From NCBI GenBank assembly GCA_045595365.1, contig JAZOAI010000005.1, positions 1 to 64,000 on the forward strand: a stretch of 64,000 bases of DNA, in the 5' to 3' direction. Origin of the DNA: SIG480 sp045595365. Its GTDB lineage: Bacteria; Bacillota; Clostridia; Oscillospirales; JAAYXM01. The position numbers and the translations under genes are program-made. Of this stretch, positions 32,728-42,255 are shown piece by piece; positions within the stretch are counted from its first letter, which is position 1, and each line of letters starts with the position of its first letter. Below the pieces are notes generated by a model. It ran no database searches. It worked only from the letters and a program-made list of their open reading frames with translations, and had not been told where the DNA came from.

Positions 32728-32755
32728 CAGCTATCAGCCATATGGCCGATAGCTG
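32728..32755. repeat. 28-bp near-perfect palindrome (possible terminator)
   Basis: CAGCTATC-A-GCCATATGGC-C-GATAGCTG folds on itself with one A/C mismatch. It lies between the convergently read end of the ArsC-like gene and the HAD promoter region, with only TCAATTT as minus-strand tail. Confidence 0.55.
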
Positions 32756-32764
32756 AGTTTAATA

Positions 32765-33103
32765 TTATTCCCAGGTTTTCCAGATGTCAGGGCAGAAGCC
32801 GATTGTTATCTCTCTGCCGTTTCTGACGATTGGAGTTGTGATGAGAGATGGATTCTCCATGAGCTTTTCGCATTTTGCAACATCATCTGCAAGGTATTCG
32901 ATAAAGCTATCTGCATACCCCTTAGCTTTATTGTTAATCATTGCAACAAGCCCCACGCGGCTTTTTACAAGCTCAAATTCGCGAGGGGAGAGGCCGAAAC
33001 GCGGAAGGTCAACGGATTGGAACTTGATCCTGCGTTCTTTGAAATAACGCTCTGCTTTTTTTGTGTCAAAGCAGTTTTTTGCACCATAAATCTGAATGTT
33101 CAT
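32765..33103 (-). CDS. ArsC/Spx family thioredoxin-fold protein
   Basis: A 112-residue ArsC-like protein. MNIQIYGAKNCFDTKKAERYFKERRI gives the family N-terminus with one redox cysteine (Cys11), not the CxxC of Spx. LITTPIVRNG is the conserved cis-Pro region. Typical labels are arsenate reductase-like or YffB; there are no arsenic genes nearby, so arsenate is probably not the substrate. It is 30 nt downstream of the ClpE-like gene. Confidence 0.85.
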   Translation of the reverse strand: MNIQIYGAKNCFDTKKAERYFKERRIKFQSVDLPRFGLSPREFELVKSRVGLVAMINNKAKGYADSFIEYLADDVAKCEKLMENPSLITTPIVRNGREITIGFCPDIWKTWE

Positions 33104-33133
33104 CGTATTACCCCAATCAGGAAAATTATTTGA

Positions 33134-35431
33134 TTAAATTGCCTTTACACTGAGATTTCCGTCGTTGACGGTAACTCCGACGGCAGTAATAGTGTTCTCG
33201 TAATTCTCAATTATCAGATTTGCGATAACGTCTTCAAGCTCTTTCTGGATAACACGGCGAAGGTTTCTCGCGCCGTATTTCTGGGAGAAGGATTTTTCCG
33301 CAAGATAATCAATAAGAGAATCGTCAAAATTGAGAGAAATCTGCTTTTCCGAAAGGGAAGCCGAGAGATCCGAAAGCATAATTTTCGCAATCGCCTTGAA
33401 ATTGTCGCGTGAAAGCGGGTTGAAGGCAACAATTTCGTCAATTCGGTTTATAAACTCAGGGCGGAGGAAATCGGAAAGCGCCTTCATCGTGCGCTCGCGA
33501 TTCTGCTCGGAGGCAGTATGCGAAAAGCCAACTGTCCCGCTTCCTGACTGACTTCCGGCATTTGAGGTCATAACGATAACAACATTTTCAAAGTTGACCT
33601 CGCGCCCCTGAGCGTCGGTAATCCGCCCGTCATCAAGAACCTGAAGAAGAATGTTCAGTACATCCGGATGTGCCTTTTCAATCTCATCGAACAAAACAAC
33701 GGAATACGGCTTTCTGCGGATTTTTTCCGTAAGCTGGCCTGCTTCGTCATAGCCGACATATCCCGGAGGCGCGCCGATGAGCTTGGACACCGCGTGCTTT
33801 TCCATAAACTCTGACATATCAAGGCGAATGAGAGATTCGGGAGTGTTAAAAAGGTCAGCTGCAAGACACTTGACAAGCTCCGTTTTTCCGACGCCTGTCG
33901 AGCCTGTAAAGAGAAATGATACGGGCTTGCGCTTGGGAGAAATTCCAACTCGGTTTCTCTTAATTGCAGCCGCAACGGCAGCTACAGCCTCATCCTGGCC
34001 GATTATTCTCTCCTTCAGGCGGGCCTCAAGCTCGGATAAACGCTTGAACTCCGTCTCACGGATTGATGATGCGGGGATTTTTGTCCATAACTCAATGACC
34101 TTTGCGAGGTGCTCTATGGACAGCTCGGGAGTGGGGGTGGAGTCGATCTCAGAGAGCCGCTCAAGAAGCCGACACTCATCGCTTTTGAGATTTGCAAACC
34201 TCTCAAACGCAGAGTCTGCAGGCTCTGCTGAGAGAGCCTCTCGCTCGGCTTCAATCTCCGAAAGCTTCCGTCTGATTTCGTTCCGCTCGCATATAAGCGC
34301 ACTTGTGAGGTTTAAGTCAGAGCAAGCTTCATCTATAAGGTCGATTGCTTTATCCGGAAGAAAACGGTCGGTTATATAACGTTCGGAAAGGATTACAGCA
34401 AGCCGCGCAATTTTGTCGGTTATTTTAACGCCGTGATATTCCTCATAATAATGAGCTATTCCGCGGATAATTTCAACCGCTTCATCAATAGACGGCTCAC
34501 TGACAGTAACTGTCTGGAAACGGCGTTCAAGCGCGCTGTCCTTTTCAATATGCTTTCTGTATTCGGTAAAGGTTGTTGCACCGATAACCTGAATTTCGCC
34601 GCGGGAGAGGGCAGGCTTCAGAATGTTTGCTGCATTCATCGAGCCTTCAGCATCGCCCGCGCCTACGAGGTTGTGAACCTCGTCTATAACAAGAATAACG
34701 TTGCCTTTTTTCTTTATGTCGTCAATAAGCCCCTTCATTCGGCTCTCAAACTGGCCGCGGAACTGCGTTCCCGCAACAAGCGAGGTCAGGTCGAGAAGAT
34801 AAATTTCTTTGCCGCGAAGCTTCTCGGGGACATCACCCTCTGCAGTCTTAATAGCAAGGCCCTCTGCAATAGCAGTTTTTCCGACACCCGGCTCTCCTAT
34901 AAGGCAGGGGTTGTTCTTCTGGCGTCTGTTGAGAATTTGTATAACTCGCTCAATTTCAGATTCTCTGCCGACTATGCGGTCAAGAGCGCCCGATTTTGCG
35001 CGTTCTGTCAGAGAAATGCAGAAGTTGTCAAGATGCTTGTATTTAGCAGGCTTTTTGTCTGCCTTGTTCGGCTCATGAGCGGATTTTGGCTCACCTGCGT
35101 TTCCGGAAGGCTGCGAGGGCATTGAGCCGAAAAGCTTGTTAAGGAAGGGGAAGGTAGCTGTTTTTCCGTCACTATCATCAGAGTCGTCATCAGAAATGGC
35201 GGGAAGGTCGTCGGTTTCGCCGTTTAACATCCCCATCATTTCGGTAGTCATGGCATCGAGCTCTTCATCTGATATGCCAAGCTTTGTCATAAAATCATCA
35301 ACGGGCTTGATTCCAAGCTCTCTTGCACACTTAAGACAAATCCCTTCGCTTACGGAATTTTCACCCTCCATTTTAGTGATAAAGATTACAGCAAGGTTTT
35401 TTTTGCATCTGCTGCATAAAGTAGGTTGCAT
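33134..35431 (-). CDS. clpE: ClpE-like AAA+ unfoldase with N-terminal zinc finger
   Basis: A 765-residue Clp ATPase with two AAA+ modules. The N-terminus has four cysteines (Cys6, Cys9, Cys32, Cys35) as in ClpE and McsA, instead of the ClpC N-domain. Walker A motifs are GEPGVGKT (179-186) and GSTGVGKTE (510-518). A coiled M-domain-like linker (about 370-470) lies between them. It presumably feeds unfolded proteins to ClpP, but I did not check for the ClpP-binding loop. An acidic linker (DDDSDDSDGK, about 81-90) follows the zinc finger. Confidence 0.9.
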   Translation of the reverse strand: MQPTLCSRCKKNLAVIFITKMEGENSVSEGICLKCARELGIKPVDDFMTKLGISDEELDAMTTEMMGMLNGETDDLPAISDDDSDDSDGKTATFPFLNKLFGSMPSQPSGNAGEPKSAHEPNKADKKPAKYKHLDNFCISLTERAKSGALDRIVGRESEIERVIQILNRRQKNNPCLIGEPGVGKTAIAEGLAIKTAEGDVPEKLRGKEIYLLDLTSLVAGTQFRGQFESRMKGLIDDIKKKGNVILVIDEVHNLVGAGDAEGSMNAANILKPALSRGEIQVIGATTFTEYRKHIEKDSALERRFQTVTVSEPSIDEAVEIIRGIAHYYEEYHGVKITDKIARLAVILSERYITDRFLPDKAIDLIDEACSDLNLTSALICERNEIRRKLSEIEAEREALSAEPADSAFERFANLKSDECRLLERLSEIDSTPTPELSIEHLAKVIELWTKIPASSIRETEFKRLSELEARLKERIIGQDEAVAAVAAAIKRNRVGISPKRKPVSFLFTGSTGVGKTELVKCLAADLFNTPESLIRLDMSEFMEKHAVSKLIGAPPGYVGYDEAGQLTEKIRRKPYSVVLFDEIEKAHPDVLNILLQVLDDGRITDAQGREVNFENVVIVMTSNAGSQSGSGTVGFSHTASEQNRERTMKALSDFLRPEFINRIDEIVAFNPLSRDNFKAIAKIMLSDLSASLSEKQISLNFDDSLIDYLAEKSFSQKYGARNLRRVIQKELEDVIANLIIENYENTITAVGVTVNDGNLSVKAI

Positions 35432-35458
35432 AGTAAAGTACCAGTCCTTTTTTTAAGA

Positions 35459-36007
35459 TTAAAACGATGTGGTATCGTGTGTTTTTTTGAATTTACAGTA
35501 TTGATAGAGATAGCTAAAAAATGCGAGGAAAGAAAGGATAACGGCGATACATGCAAAAATTGTCTTTGCAGTTTCGGGAAGTATGTTTTCAAAGAGAAGA
35601 ATTGCACAACCGCCTGTGACGAGAAAGACCGTTGCAAGCTTTCCGAGAATATTTGACTTAAACACTGCGGACATTTCGCGATAAAGCGTCACACCGCCGA
35701 GAACAAGAAGGAGATCCTTTGCAAAAATCAAGGCGATTGTCCACCAGGGGATTAGCCCGACAACCGTAATACAAACAAAGACTGTTATAGTCATCATTTT
35801 ATCAGCGAGCGGGTCAAGGATTTTGCCGAGCTTTGTAATCAGATTGAATTTTCGCGCAATTACGCCATCTAAAACGTCTGTTATTCCGGCAACGGCATAT
35901 ATACACGCGGCAAGAGAGTGAGCATGGGGAAGCTCTGAGAAAAAGAACGCGATGAAAACCGGAACAAGACACATTCGGATGATTGAAAGAAGATTAGGTA
36001 GATTCAT
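35459..36007 (-). CDS. pgsA: CDP-diacylglycerol--glycerol-3-phosphate 3-phosphatidyltransferase
   Basis: A 182-residue CDP-alcohol phosphatidyltransferase making phosphatidylglycerol phosphate. The active-site pattern D-x2-DG-x2-AR-x8-G-x3-D-x3-D is visible in DVLDGVIARKFN...GKILDPLADK. MNLPNLLSIIR is a typical start. About five TM segments. It lies between clpE and cvpA on the same strand. Confidence 0.94.
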   Translation of the reverse strand: MNLPNLLSIIRMCLVPVFIAFFFSELPHAHSLAACIYAVAGITDVLDGVIARKFNLITKLGKILDPLADKMMTITVFVCITVVGLIPWWTIALIFAKDLLLVLGGVTLYREMSAVFKSNILGKLATVFLVTGGCAILLFENILPETAKTIFACIAVILSFLAFFSYLYQYCKFKKTHDTTSF

Positions 36008-36043
36008 GAGTTTGATACTTCCTTATATAAATAATATTCTGCG

Positions 36044-36721
36044 TTATTTTATGAAAAATGCAAAGGGTGAAAAAGAAGTTAAAAAGCGGAGAACAGAGGT
36101 TTCAGAAAGGATATCGCTTGTCAGATATATTCCCGACTTAATAAGAATAAAAGAAAGCACATTAACTATAAGATAACCGAAAACAAGCCCGAGAATAAGC
36201 CCGAGGGCCTTGTTAATCAGATTGATTCCGGGGAGTTTAGCCGCGAGATTAATAAGTCTCAGCAGAAGCTTGAGAAGTATAAGCGAGACAACAAAAAATA
36301 CAACAAACAAAATCGCGTGTGTAATTTTATAGGCAACGGTTTGAGTCATCGCATTTATTGGCTCAATAATGCTTTGTGAAAGGGTTTTTGAAATGTCTTT
36401 AGCAGCATCCGAAACTATGCCTTCGGGAATCCCGATGTCGGAAAAAAGCTCCGCTAAACGGTCGGGAGTTTCAGCGCTTGAAGTTTCTTGTGAGGCTTCT
36501 GCTTCTTCCTCAACGGCACGGTTCAGATAAGGAACAACGTATTTTTCCGATACGATAGGCGTTGCGGCATTTGACAGCGCACCTGCAAGGAGAAAGGCAA
36601 GAATCAGCGCGAGAATGCCTGAAACTGTTTTTATAAGGCCACGCCGCCTGCCGATGAGCGCAGATATAAGCAAGAGCGCAACTGTAAGCGTGTCAATCAT
36701 CAAAGTATGAGGCAAATTCAT
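36044..36721 (-). CDS. cvpA: CvpA family membrane protein
   Basis: A 225-residue protein with several N- and C-terminal TM segments (IDTLTVALLLISALIGRRRGLIKTVSGILALILAFLLAGAL; ILFVVFFVVSLILLKLLLRL) and a charged middle region rich in Glu and Ala. The GRRRGLIK turn after TM1 is the CvpA signature. The family name comes from colicin V production; a role in envelope or septum maintenance is suspected elsewhere. GGGAGG precedes the ATG. Confidence 0.85.
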   Translation of the reverse strand: MNLPHTLMIDTLTVALLLISALIGRRRGLIKTVSGILALILAFLLAGALSNAATPIVSEKYVVPYLNRAVEEEAEASQETSSAETPDRLAELFSDIGIPEGIVSDAAKDISKTLSQSIIEPINAMTQTVAYKITHAILFVVFFVVSLILLKLLLRLINLAAKLPGINLINKALGLILGLVFGYLIVNVLSFILIKSGIYLTSDILSETSVLRFLTSFSPFAFFIK

Positions 36722-36742
36722 AAGCGGAAACCTCCCGGATTT

Positions 36743-37885
36743 TTATTTGACGTATAATGTTGCGAAATTATCGGATATGGATAATACGGAGCCGTCAGAG
36801 TTTACAATGCAGCGCGAAATATCTGCAGTAATCTTAAATTCGCAGTGAAGCGATAAGTCGCTCTTATATACAACGCACTTATCGGAGAACTGGAGCGCCG
36901 TGAAATTGCCTGCGCTTGATATGGAATAGATGTCCTCGTCAAAGTCGAGCGGCTCAGAAATCTCGCCGTTATCGCTTAAAAATACTACACGCGTGTTCCC
37001 GCCGTTGCCATAGTTATCAAGAAGAATGGCGGTGTGCTTGCCATAGGACTCTGAAAATGCTTTTACTGTGAGCGTCTCGTGAGAAAACTCGGAAATAATT
37101 CCGCCATCGCTGCCAAAAAGGAGAGTCCTGTCATCGCAGATGAGAAGAATTTTTCTGTCCGAGTGATAAGACACACGTAAGGGAACAGAACCACCGAGAG
37201 AGTGTGTCGCATAGAAACCCTCAGAGTCTGTCTTGCAAAGCGAAAGCGCGCTTTGGAACTGGCCGTTTTCAGTCCCGTAGGTAACGATTGCCGAAGCCTT
37301 TCCGTTTGGTGAAATTGCCGCATCAAAAATGTATTTTTCAGAAGAATGGAATTTGTAAATCGGCTTGAATGAAGAATTATATATCGTAACGAGAGATTTA
37401 GCATCGTCGCTGTCAGTAACAATCGAAAAATCTCCTGATTTATTCATATTTGCATTTACTATTTTTGATTCGGCAGAAGAGGAGAATAACACCTTTTTGT
37501 TATTTGCAACATAGAAGTTTAAGCCCCCGAGGTCATATGCAAGAAACCGCGATGGAGAAGAAGAAACTGCCGGGTTGCGGAGAAGAACCGGGGAGGAGAG
37601 TGAGCTTTTTCCTGAGAGCTTATACGAGGAAAGCTCGTCGGGAGATACAATGCAGAGGTTTCCTGAAATAAGAGTGAATCTGTTATATTCGTTGGCGTCA
37701 AAGCTAACTGAAGCCTCTGTGGCGTCGCCCCTCACTCCGCTGAAAATCCAATAAGCGAAGCGGCGGATTGAGCCCGAGGTGAATTGGTTGTTTAAAAATA
37801 TAATTGTGCAGACAAAGAGGAGAACGGTTGCAAAGATTGCAAAGCGCCCTGAAAGATGCTTTTTGTTTTTTCTCTTTGGTGCCAT
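36743..37885 (-). CDS. DUF5711 family membrane-anchored beta-propeller-like protein
   Basis: A 380-residue protein with a short basic N-terminus (APKRKNKKH), one TM segment (FAIFATVLLFVCTIIFL) and a large extracellular part. The latter has repeated strand pairs of WD40/propeller character (IVTDSDDAKSLVTIYNSS, AISPNGKASAIVTYG, SDNGEISEPLDFDEDIYSISS). It fits DUF5711; function unknown. The second ATG (37885) is used, because GGAGG sits between the two candidate ATGs, 8 nt before it. It lies between truA and cvpA. Confidence 0.8.
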   Translation of the reverse strand: MAPKRKNKKHLSGRFAIFATVLLFVCTIIFLNNQFTSGSIRRFAYWIFSGVRGDATEASVSFDANEYNRFTLISGNLCIVSPDELSSYKLSGKSSLSSPVLLRNPAVSSSPSRFLAYDLGGLNFYVANNKKVLFSSSAESKIVNANMNKSGDFSIVTDSDDAKSLVTIYNSSFKPIYKFHSSEKYIFDAAISPNGKASAIVTYGTENGQFQSALSLCKTDSEGFYATHSLGGSVPLRVSYHSDRKILLICDDRTLLFGSDGGIISEFSHETLTVKAFSESYGKHTAILLDNYGNGGNTRVVFLSDNGEISEPLDFDEDIYSISSAGNFTALQFSDKCVVYKSDLSLHCEFKITADISRCIVNSDGSVLSISDNFATLYVK

Positions 37886-37917
37886 AGGATTTTCCTCCAT
37901 AAAAATGCGGATTGTAA

Positions 37918-38679
37918 TTAAAACGACAAGCCGAAATGAGTGGGGTATTCAACACGGGTCATATAAAGCCCGTGAGCGGGAGCTGTTGCGCCCGCTCGCG
38001 CGCGGTCGCCAGATTTGAGAATGTCGGAAATCGAGTCTGCAGGAATCTTTCCTGACGAAACATCAAGAAGGGTTCCGACAATCGCGCGCGCCATATTATA
38101 CAAAAAACCATTTGCGGAGATTCGTATCGCGGTGATATTGTCGTTTTGTGAAACCTCACACGCGAAAATTGTGCGAACAGTTGATTTCACCGGTGTTCCA
38201 AGGCTCCTCACGGCGGAGAAGTCGTGGGTGCCCACAAACTGCTCTGCTGCCTTTTGCATAAGCTCAAGGTTTAAAGGCAGGCGGTTGTGGAGTGCCCGCC
38301 CCTCAAGAAATGGGTCGCGTACGGGGGAAGTGTATATGTAGTAAGTATATTCTTTTTCGATGCAGGAGTGAACGGGGTGAAAGTCGGAAGGGACCAAGAA
38401 CGCGCGCCTTACCGAAATGTCCGGCGGCAGAAAGGCGTTAATGCCGAAAGGGATTTTGTCGAGCGGGATTCCGGAATCGGTCCGAAGAGATGCAAAATAG
38501 TTTTTTGCATGAACCCCCGTATCCGTTCGGCCACAGCCGACGACCTTTATATTCTCATTAAAAAGGCTTGTTGCGGCAGCATTAAGAGTGTCCTGAATGC
38601 TCTTTGAGTTTGCCTGGCTCTGCCAGCCGTGGTAGCCTTGTCCGTCATAGGACAGGAGAAGCGCAATGCTTTTCGTCAT
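37918..38679 (-). CDS. truA: tRNA pseudouridine(38-40) synthase TruA
   Basis: A 253-residue TruA, which modifies tRNA anticodon-stem positions 38-40. The catalytic Asp lies in the motif GCGRTDTGVHAKNYFA. Conserved C-terminal YNMARAIVGTLLDVSSGK is present. ATG 38679 overlaps the ecfT stop (ATGA), so the ECF and truA genes are coupled as in many Bacillota. Confidence 0.95.
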   Translation of the reverse strand: MTKSIALLLSYDGQGYHGWQSQANSKSIQDTLNAAATSLFNENIKVVGCGRTDTGVHAKNYFASLRTDSGIPLDKIPFGINAFLPPDISVRRAFLVPSDFHPVHSCIEKEYTYYIYTSPVRDPFLEGRALHNRLPLNLELMQKAAEQFVGTHDFSAVRSLGTPVKSTVRTIFACEVSQNDNITAIRISANGFLYNMARAIVGTLLDVSSGKIPADSISDILKSGDRARAGATAPAHGLYMTRVEYPTHFGLSF

Positions 38680-39500
38680 ATCAAAACACCTGCTTTGAGT
38701 GTATGAGAAAGAAATACCGATAATGCGAAAATGAATACAGACACGATAAGAGCGGCATAGTCGAGTGATGCAAACTTCAGCTCACGGAGACTTGTGCGCC
38801 CCTCGCCGCCGTGATAGCAACGGCATTCCATAGCAAGAGCAAGGTCCTCTGCACGGCGGAAAGCATTGATGAAAAGCGGGATAAGAACTGGGATGAGAGC
38901 CCTTGCACGGCTGATTATTCCGCCTGTTTCAAAGCTTGCGCCGCGGGATTTCTGGGCAGACATTATTTTGTCTGTTTCATCTATGAGAGTAGGAATAAAA
39001 CGAAGCGCAATCGACATCATCATCGAAAGTTCGTGAACCGGAAACTTCACGCGCTTTAAAGGCGTGAGAAGTTCTTCAAGCCCATCTGTCAGCATAATGG
39101 GAGATGTTGTATATGAGAGCATAACGAATGTCCCGACAACCAGAAGAACTATCCTGAAAACCATAAAAAGCGCAGTGAAAAGCCCGCCTGAAGTGATTGT
39201 TATGAACTTGAAACTCAGAAGAACCTTTCCTTCGGTAGTATAAAAAACATTGAGAATTGCCGTAAAAACGAGAAGAATAAGAATCGGCCTAAGGCTTTTA
39301 AAAATCAGCCTGAAATCTATTTTTGTCATAAAAACGACAGCTAAAAGAAAAAGCGACATAATGAGATAAGGAAAAATTCCACGGCAAAGAAAGAGCGTGA
39401 TTATGAAAAGAACGGTGATAATAAGCTTGGTTCTGGGGTCGAGCCTGTGGACGAGGCTGTTTCCCGGGAAATACTGACCGAGAGCAACATCCTTAATCAT
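38676..39500 (-). CDS. ecfT: energy-coupling factor transporter transmembrane protein EcfT
   Basis: A 274-residue EcfT, the scaffold that couples the two EcfA ATPases to interchangeable vitamin- or metal-binding S components. It starts MIKDVALGQYFPGNSLVHRLDPRTKL. Two coupling-helix Ala-Arg-Gly-type motifs lie in SAQKSRGASFE and ALAMECRCYHGG. ATG 39500 has GGAGGTG upstream and overlaps the ecfA2 end by 8 nt; an in-frame ATG at 39515 lies upstream of that site. Confidence 0.94.
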   Translation of the reverse strand: MIKDVALGQYFPGNSLVHRLDPRTKLIITVLFIITLFLCRGIFPYLIMSLFLLAVVFMTKIDFRLIFKSLRPILILLVFTAILNVFYTTEGKVLLSFKFITITSGGLFTALFMVFRIVLLVVGTFVMLSYTTSPIMLTDGLEELLTPLKRVKFPVHELSMMMSIALRFIPTLIDETDKIMSAQKSRGASFETGGIISRARALIPVLIPLFINAFRRAEDLALAMECRCYHGGEGRTSLRELKFASLDYAALIVSVFIFALSVFLSHTLKAGVLI

Positions 39501-40356
39501 TGTGCGCACCTCCAAGCGAGAGAATTGCAGAAACCGCCTGGTCTACAGTATAAATAGCTTCGGGAAGCTGGATATTGCGGCTTCTTAAAGCGTTTGCTAT
39601 ATGAGTGATCTGAGGAAGGTCAAGCCCTGCCGAGATAAGCTTCTCGGAATGAGAAAAAACTTCATCGGGAGCACCTGAGAGCATAATGGAGCCGTCTTTC
39701 ATAACGATGAGCCTGTCGGCGAGGGAAGCAATGTCTTCCATACTGTGAGATACTATTATAACGGCGGCTTGCATCTCGTCGCGGTATATCCGCAGAGCAT
39801 TGAGAAGGTCCTCTCTTCCGAGCGGGTCAAGCCCGGCAGTCGGCTCATCGAGAATAAGAACCTTCGGACGCATGGCAATAACGCCCGCTATAGCAACGCG
39901 CCGCTTCTGCCCGCCTGAAAGCTCAAAGGGGGAGAGGGGCAAAAGAGCTTCGTCAAGCCCGGCAAAGCGCGCCGCCTCGCGCACACGCTCATCAATCTCG
40001 GATTCAGAAAGCCCCATATTTTTCGGGCCAAAGGAAATATCCTTATAAACCGTTTCTTCAAAGAGCTGATATTCGGGATACTGAAGGACAAGCCCAACCT
40101 TAAAACGGATGCTGTGAGTAAACTCACGGGATTTGAAGATGTCCTCGCCTTCGTAGAGAATAGAGCCGGATGACGGCTTTATAAGGCCGTTCAAGTGAGA
40201 AATCAGCGTCGATTTCCCCGAGCCCGTATGGCCGATAACGCCGAGCGTTTCGCCGGCGTAAATGTCAAGGTCTATATTATTTATCGCAGCACATTCAAAC
40301 GGAGTTTTAGGGCTGTATATATGAGAAAGGCCGCGTATGCTCATAATCGGGTTCAC
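39493..40356 (-). CDS. ecfA2: energy-coupling factor ATPase EcfA2
   Basis: A 287-residue ABC ATPase. Walker A GHTGSGKST, signature LSGGQKRRVAIAG and Walker B VLILDEPTAGLDP are intact. The start MSIRGLSHIYSPKTPFE is typical of EcfA2. GTG 40356 is chosen as it lies about 11 nt from GGAGG; GTG 40368 overlaps the ribosome-binding site. Pairs with EcfA1 from the neighbouring gene. Confidence 0.93.
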   Translation of the reverse strand: MNPIMSIRGLSHIYSPKTPFECAAINNIDLDIYAGETLGVIGHTGSGKSTLISHLNGLIKPSSGSILYEGEDIFKSREFTHSIRFKVGLVLQYPEYQLFEETVYKDISFGPKNMGLSESEIDERVREAARFAGLDEALLPLSPFELSGGQKRRVAIAGVIAMRPKVLILDEPTAGLDPLGREDLLNALRIYRDEMQAAVIIVSHSMEDIASLADRLIVMKDGSIMLSGAPDEVFSHSEKLISAGLDLPQITHIANALRSRNIQLPEAIYTVDQAVSAILSLGGAHND

Positions 40357-40377
40357 AGTCTGAGACACCTCCGAAAG

Positions 40378-41220
40378 CTAACTAAGACTTTTGAAAATTG
40401 CGTCGACACATTCATCAACCGTGATGTTGTCGAGCGGGATAGAAAAACCGTTTTTGTTAAGCTCGCTCAGAAGCTCAACGGTCTGAGGAACGTCAAGGCT
40501 AAGCGAATGTAGCTTTTCAATGTTTGGGAAAATTTCGCGGGGAGTTCCCTCCATAACAATCTTCCCGTTATCCATAACTATGATTCTGTCGGCGGAAACC
40601 GCTTCGTTCATATGGTGAGTTATAAGAACTACGGTAATTCCGTGATTCTTGTTAAGGTCGTCGATAATTGATAAAACATCGCGGCGACCAATGGGGTCAA
40701 GCATCGCAGTCGGCTCGTCCAAAACTATGCAGCGCGGGCGCATGGCAATTACGCCTGCAATCGCGATGCGCTGCTTTTGGCCTCCCGAGAGAAGATGCGG
40801 CGCATGCTCGCGGTATTCATACATTCCAACGGTTTTTAAGGCATCGTCGACACGCCGGCGGATTTCCTCTCGCGAAAATCCTAAGTTTTCGGGCCCGAAG
40901 GCAACGTCTTCTTCTGTTATTGTTGCAACGATCTGATTGTCGGGATTCTGAAACACCATTCCGCAGGTGCGGCGGATTTCAAGGAGAAGCGCCTCATCAA
41001 GCGTGTCCATCCCGTCAACGTAGACCTTGCCGCCGCAGGGGAGAAGAACTGCGTTAAAATGCTTTGCAAGTGACGACTTCCCCGAGCCGTTTCGCCCGAG
41101 GATAACGAGATACTCGCCCTCTTTGACGGAGATGCTCACTTCGGAAAGAGCAGTGTTTGGGATGTCGCCGTCGAGGTTATATTTGAATGTAAGGTTTTGA
41201 GATTTTATAATTTCATTCAT
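40378..41220 (-). CDS. ecfA1: energy-coupling factor ATPase EcfA1
   Basis: A 280-residue ABC ATPase. Walker A GRNGSGKSS, signature LSGGQKQRIAIAG and Walker B CIVLDEPTAMLDP are intact. ATG 41220 follows GGGAG by 8 nt; a TTG two codons upstream is less likely. First of the ecfA1-ecfA2-ecfT-truA set. No substrate-binding S component is visible in the window. Confidence 0.94.
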   Translation of the reverse strand: MNEIIKSQNLTFKYNLDGDIPNTALSEVSISVKEGEYLVILGRNGSGKSSLAKHFNAVLLPCGGKVYVDGMDTLDEALLLEIRRTCGMVFQNPDNQIVATITEEDVAFGPENLGFSREEIRRRVDDALKTVGMYEYREHAPHLLSGGQKQRIAIAGVIAMRPRCIVLDEPTAMLDPIGRRDVLSIIDDLNKNHGITVVLITHHMNEAVSADRIIVMDNGKIVMEGTPREIFPNIEKLHSLSLDVPQTVELLSELNKNGFSIPLDNITVDECVDAIFKSLS

Positions 41221-41243
41221 TTTCAAGACTCCCGAGATTTATG

Positions 41244-42107
41244 CTAAACTGCAGACCACCGCATGGCGCTTCCGGCGGGAAGGAAAAGGCCTGTTTCCTC
41301 AACCTCAAGCCCAAGCTCGTCACACTCGCTCCTGCCGCCATAGGTGCTTGTGAAAATCATATCCGAGATATATCTTAAAACTGACGGGGCAAGCCCTGTC
41401 GTGTAAGAACTTATGAGAACAAAGAGTGGCGAATCGGAGAGAACGCCCGAGCAGAGCTTGACAAAATCAAAGAGATTGTTTTCAAGCTTCCATATTTCGC
41501 CGGTAGGCCCGCGGCCATATGAGGGAGGGTCCATTATAATGGCGTCGTATTTTCTGCCGCGTCTGATTTCGCGCTCAACAAATTTTGCACAGTCATCAAC
41601 TATCCAACGAATCGGGGCATCGGAAAGCCCGGATGAAGCTGCGTTTTCTCTTGCCCAGGCAACCATCCCGCGAGCCGCGTCAACATGGCAGACTGAGGCG
41701 CCCGCAGAGGAGGCGGCAATAGTAGCAGCCCCTGTGTAGGCAAAGAGATTTAAAACATTTATCGGGCGGCCTGCCGCTCTGATTTTTTCTCTTATAAAGT
41801 CCCAGTTTGAAGCCTGTTCGGGAAAGATTCCGGTATGCTTGAAGTTCATCGGCTTAAGGTTAAATGTGAGGTCTTTATACGAAATCTGCCACGAAGCGGG
41901 AAGGTTTCTGTTGGTCCAGCTTCCTCCTCCGGTTGAGGATCGGGAATAAAGTGCGTCATATTTCTGCCAACGCGGGTTTTTGCGCGGAGAAGTCCAGATA
42001 GCCTGGGGCTCGGGGCGAACAAGAAAATAGTCTCCCCAGCGCTCGAGCTTTTCGCCGCTTCCGCAATCTATTACACTGTAATCGTCAAAGTTTTTTGCAA
42101 TCCACAT
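41244..42107 (-). CDS. class I SAM-dependent methyltransferase (RlmI/COG1092-like)
   Basis: A 287-residue methyltransferase. The SAM-binding motif VLNLFAYTGAATIAASSAGA is followed by HVDAARGMVAWARENA and the catalytic-type motif DAIIMDPPSYGRGPTGE. The N-terminal part (YFLVRPEPQAIW, HTGIFPEQASNWDF) fits COG1092-type RNA m5C methyltransferases, but the PUA domain of RlmI is absent. RNA is the likely target by family. Its promoter lies at 42143-42171. Confidence 0.82.
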   Translation of the reverse strand: MWIAKNFDDYSVIDCGSGEKLERWGDYFLVRPEPQAIWTSPRKNPRWQKYDALYSRSSTGGGSWTNRNLPASWQISYKDLTFNLKPMNFKHTGIFPEQASNWDFIREKIRAAGRPINVLNLFAYTGAATIAASSAGASVCHVDAARGMVAWARENAASSGLSDAPIRWIVDDCAKFVEREIRRGRKYDAIIMDPPSYGRGPTGEIWKLENNLFDFVKLCSGVLSDSPLFVLISSYTTGLAPSVLRYISDMIFTSTYGGRSECDELGLEVEETGLFLPAGSAMRWSAV

Positions 42108-42142
42108 AGCGTTTCGTTCCTTAAATTTACATTTGATATTTT

Positions 42143-42171
42143 ATCATACCACAAAAAAGCCAAAAGGTCAA
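42143..42171 (-). promoter_or_regulatory. minus-strand SigA promoter of the methyltransferase gene
   Basis: On the minus strand TTGACC (42171-42166), 17-bp spacer and TATGAT (42148-42143). The region 42153-42189 also forms an AAAAAAGCC...GGCTTTTTT inverted repeat with a 19-nt loop, of uncertain role. Confidence 0.6.
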
Positions 42172-42255
42172 TGAAACAAAGGCTTTTTTAAGCTGTCATA
42201 TTTGACTTTTTTATGAAATAAATATTAATAAAAAGATTTGAAAGGAAAGATTGAT

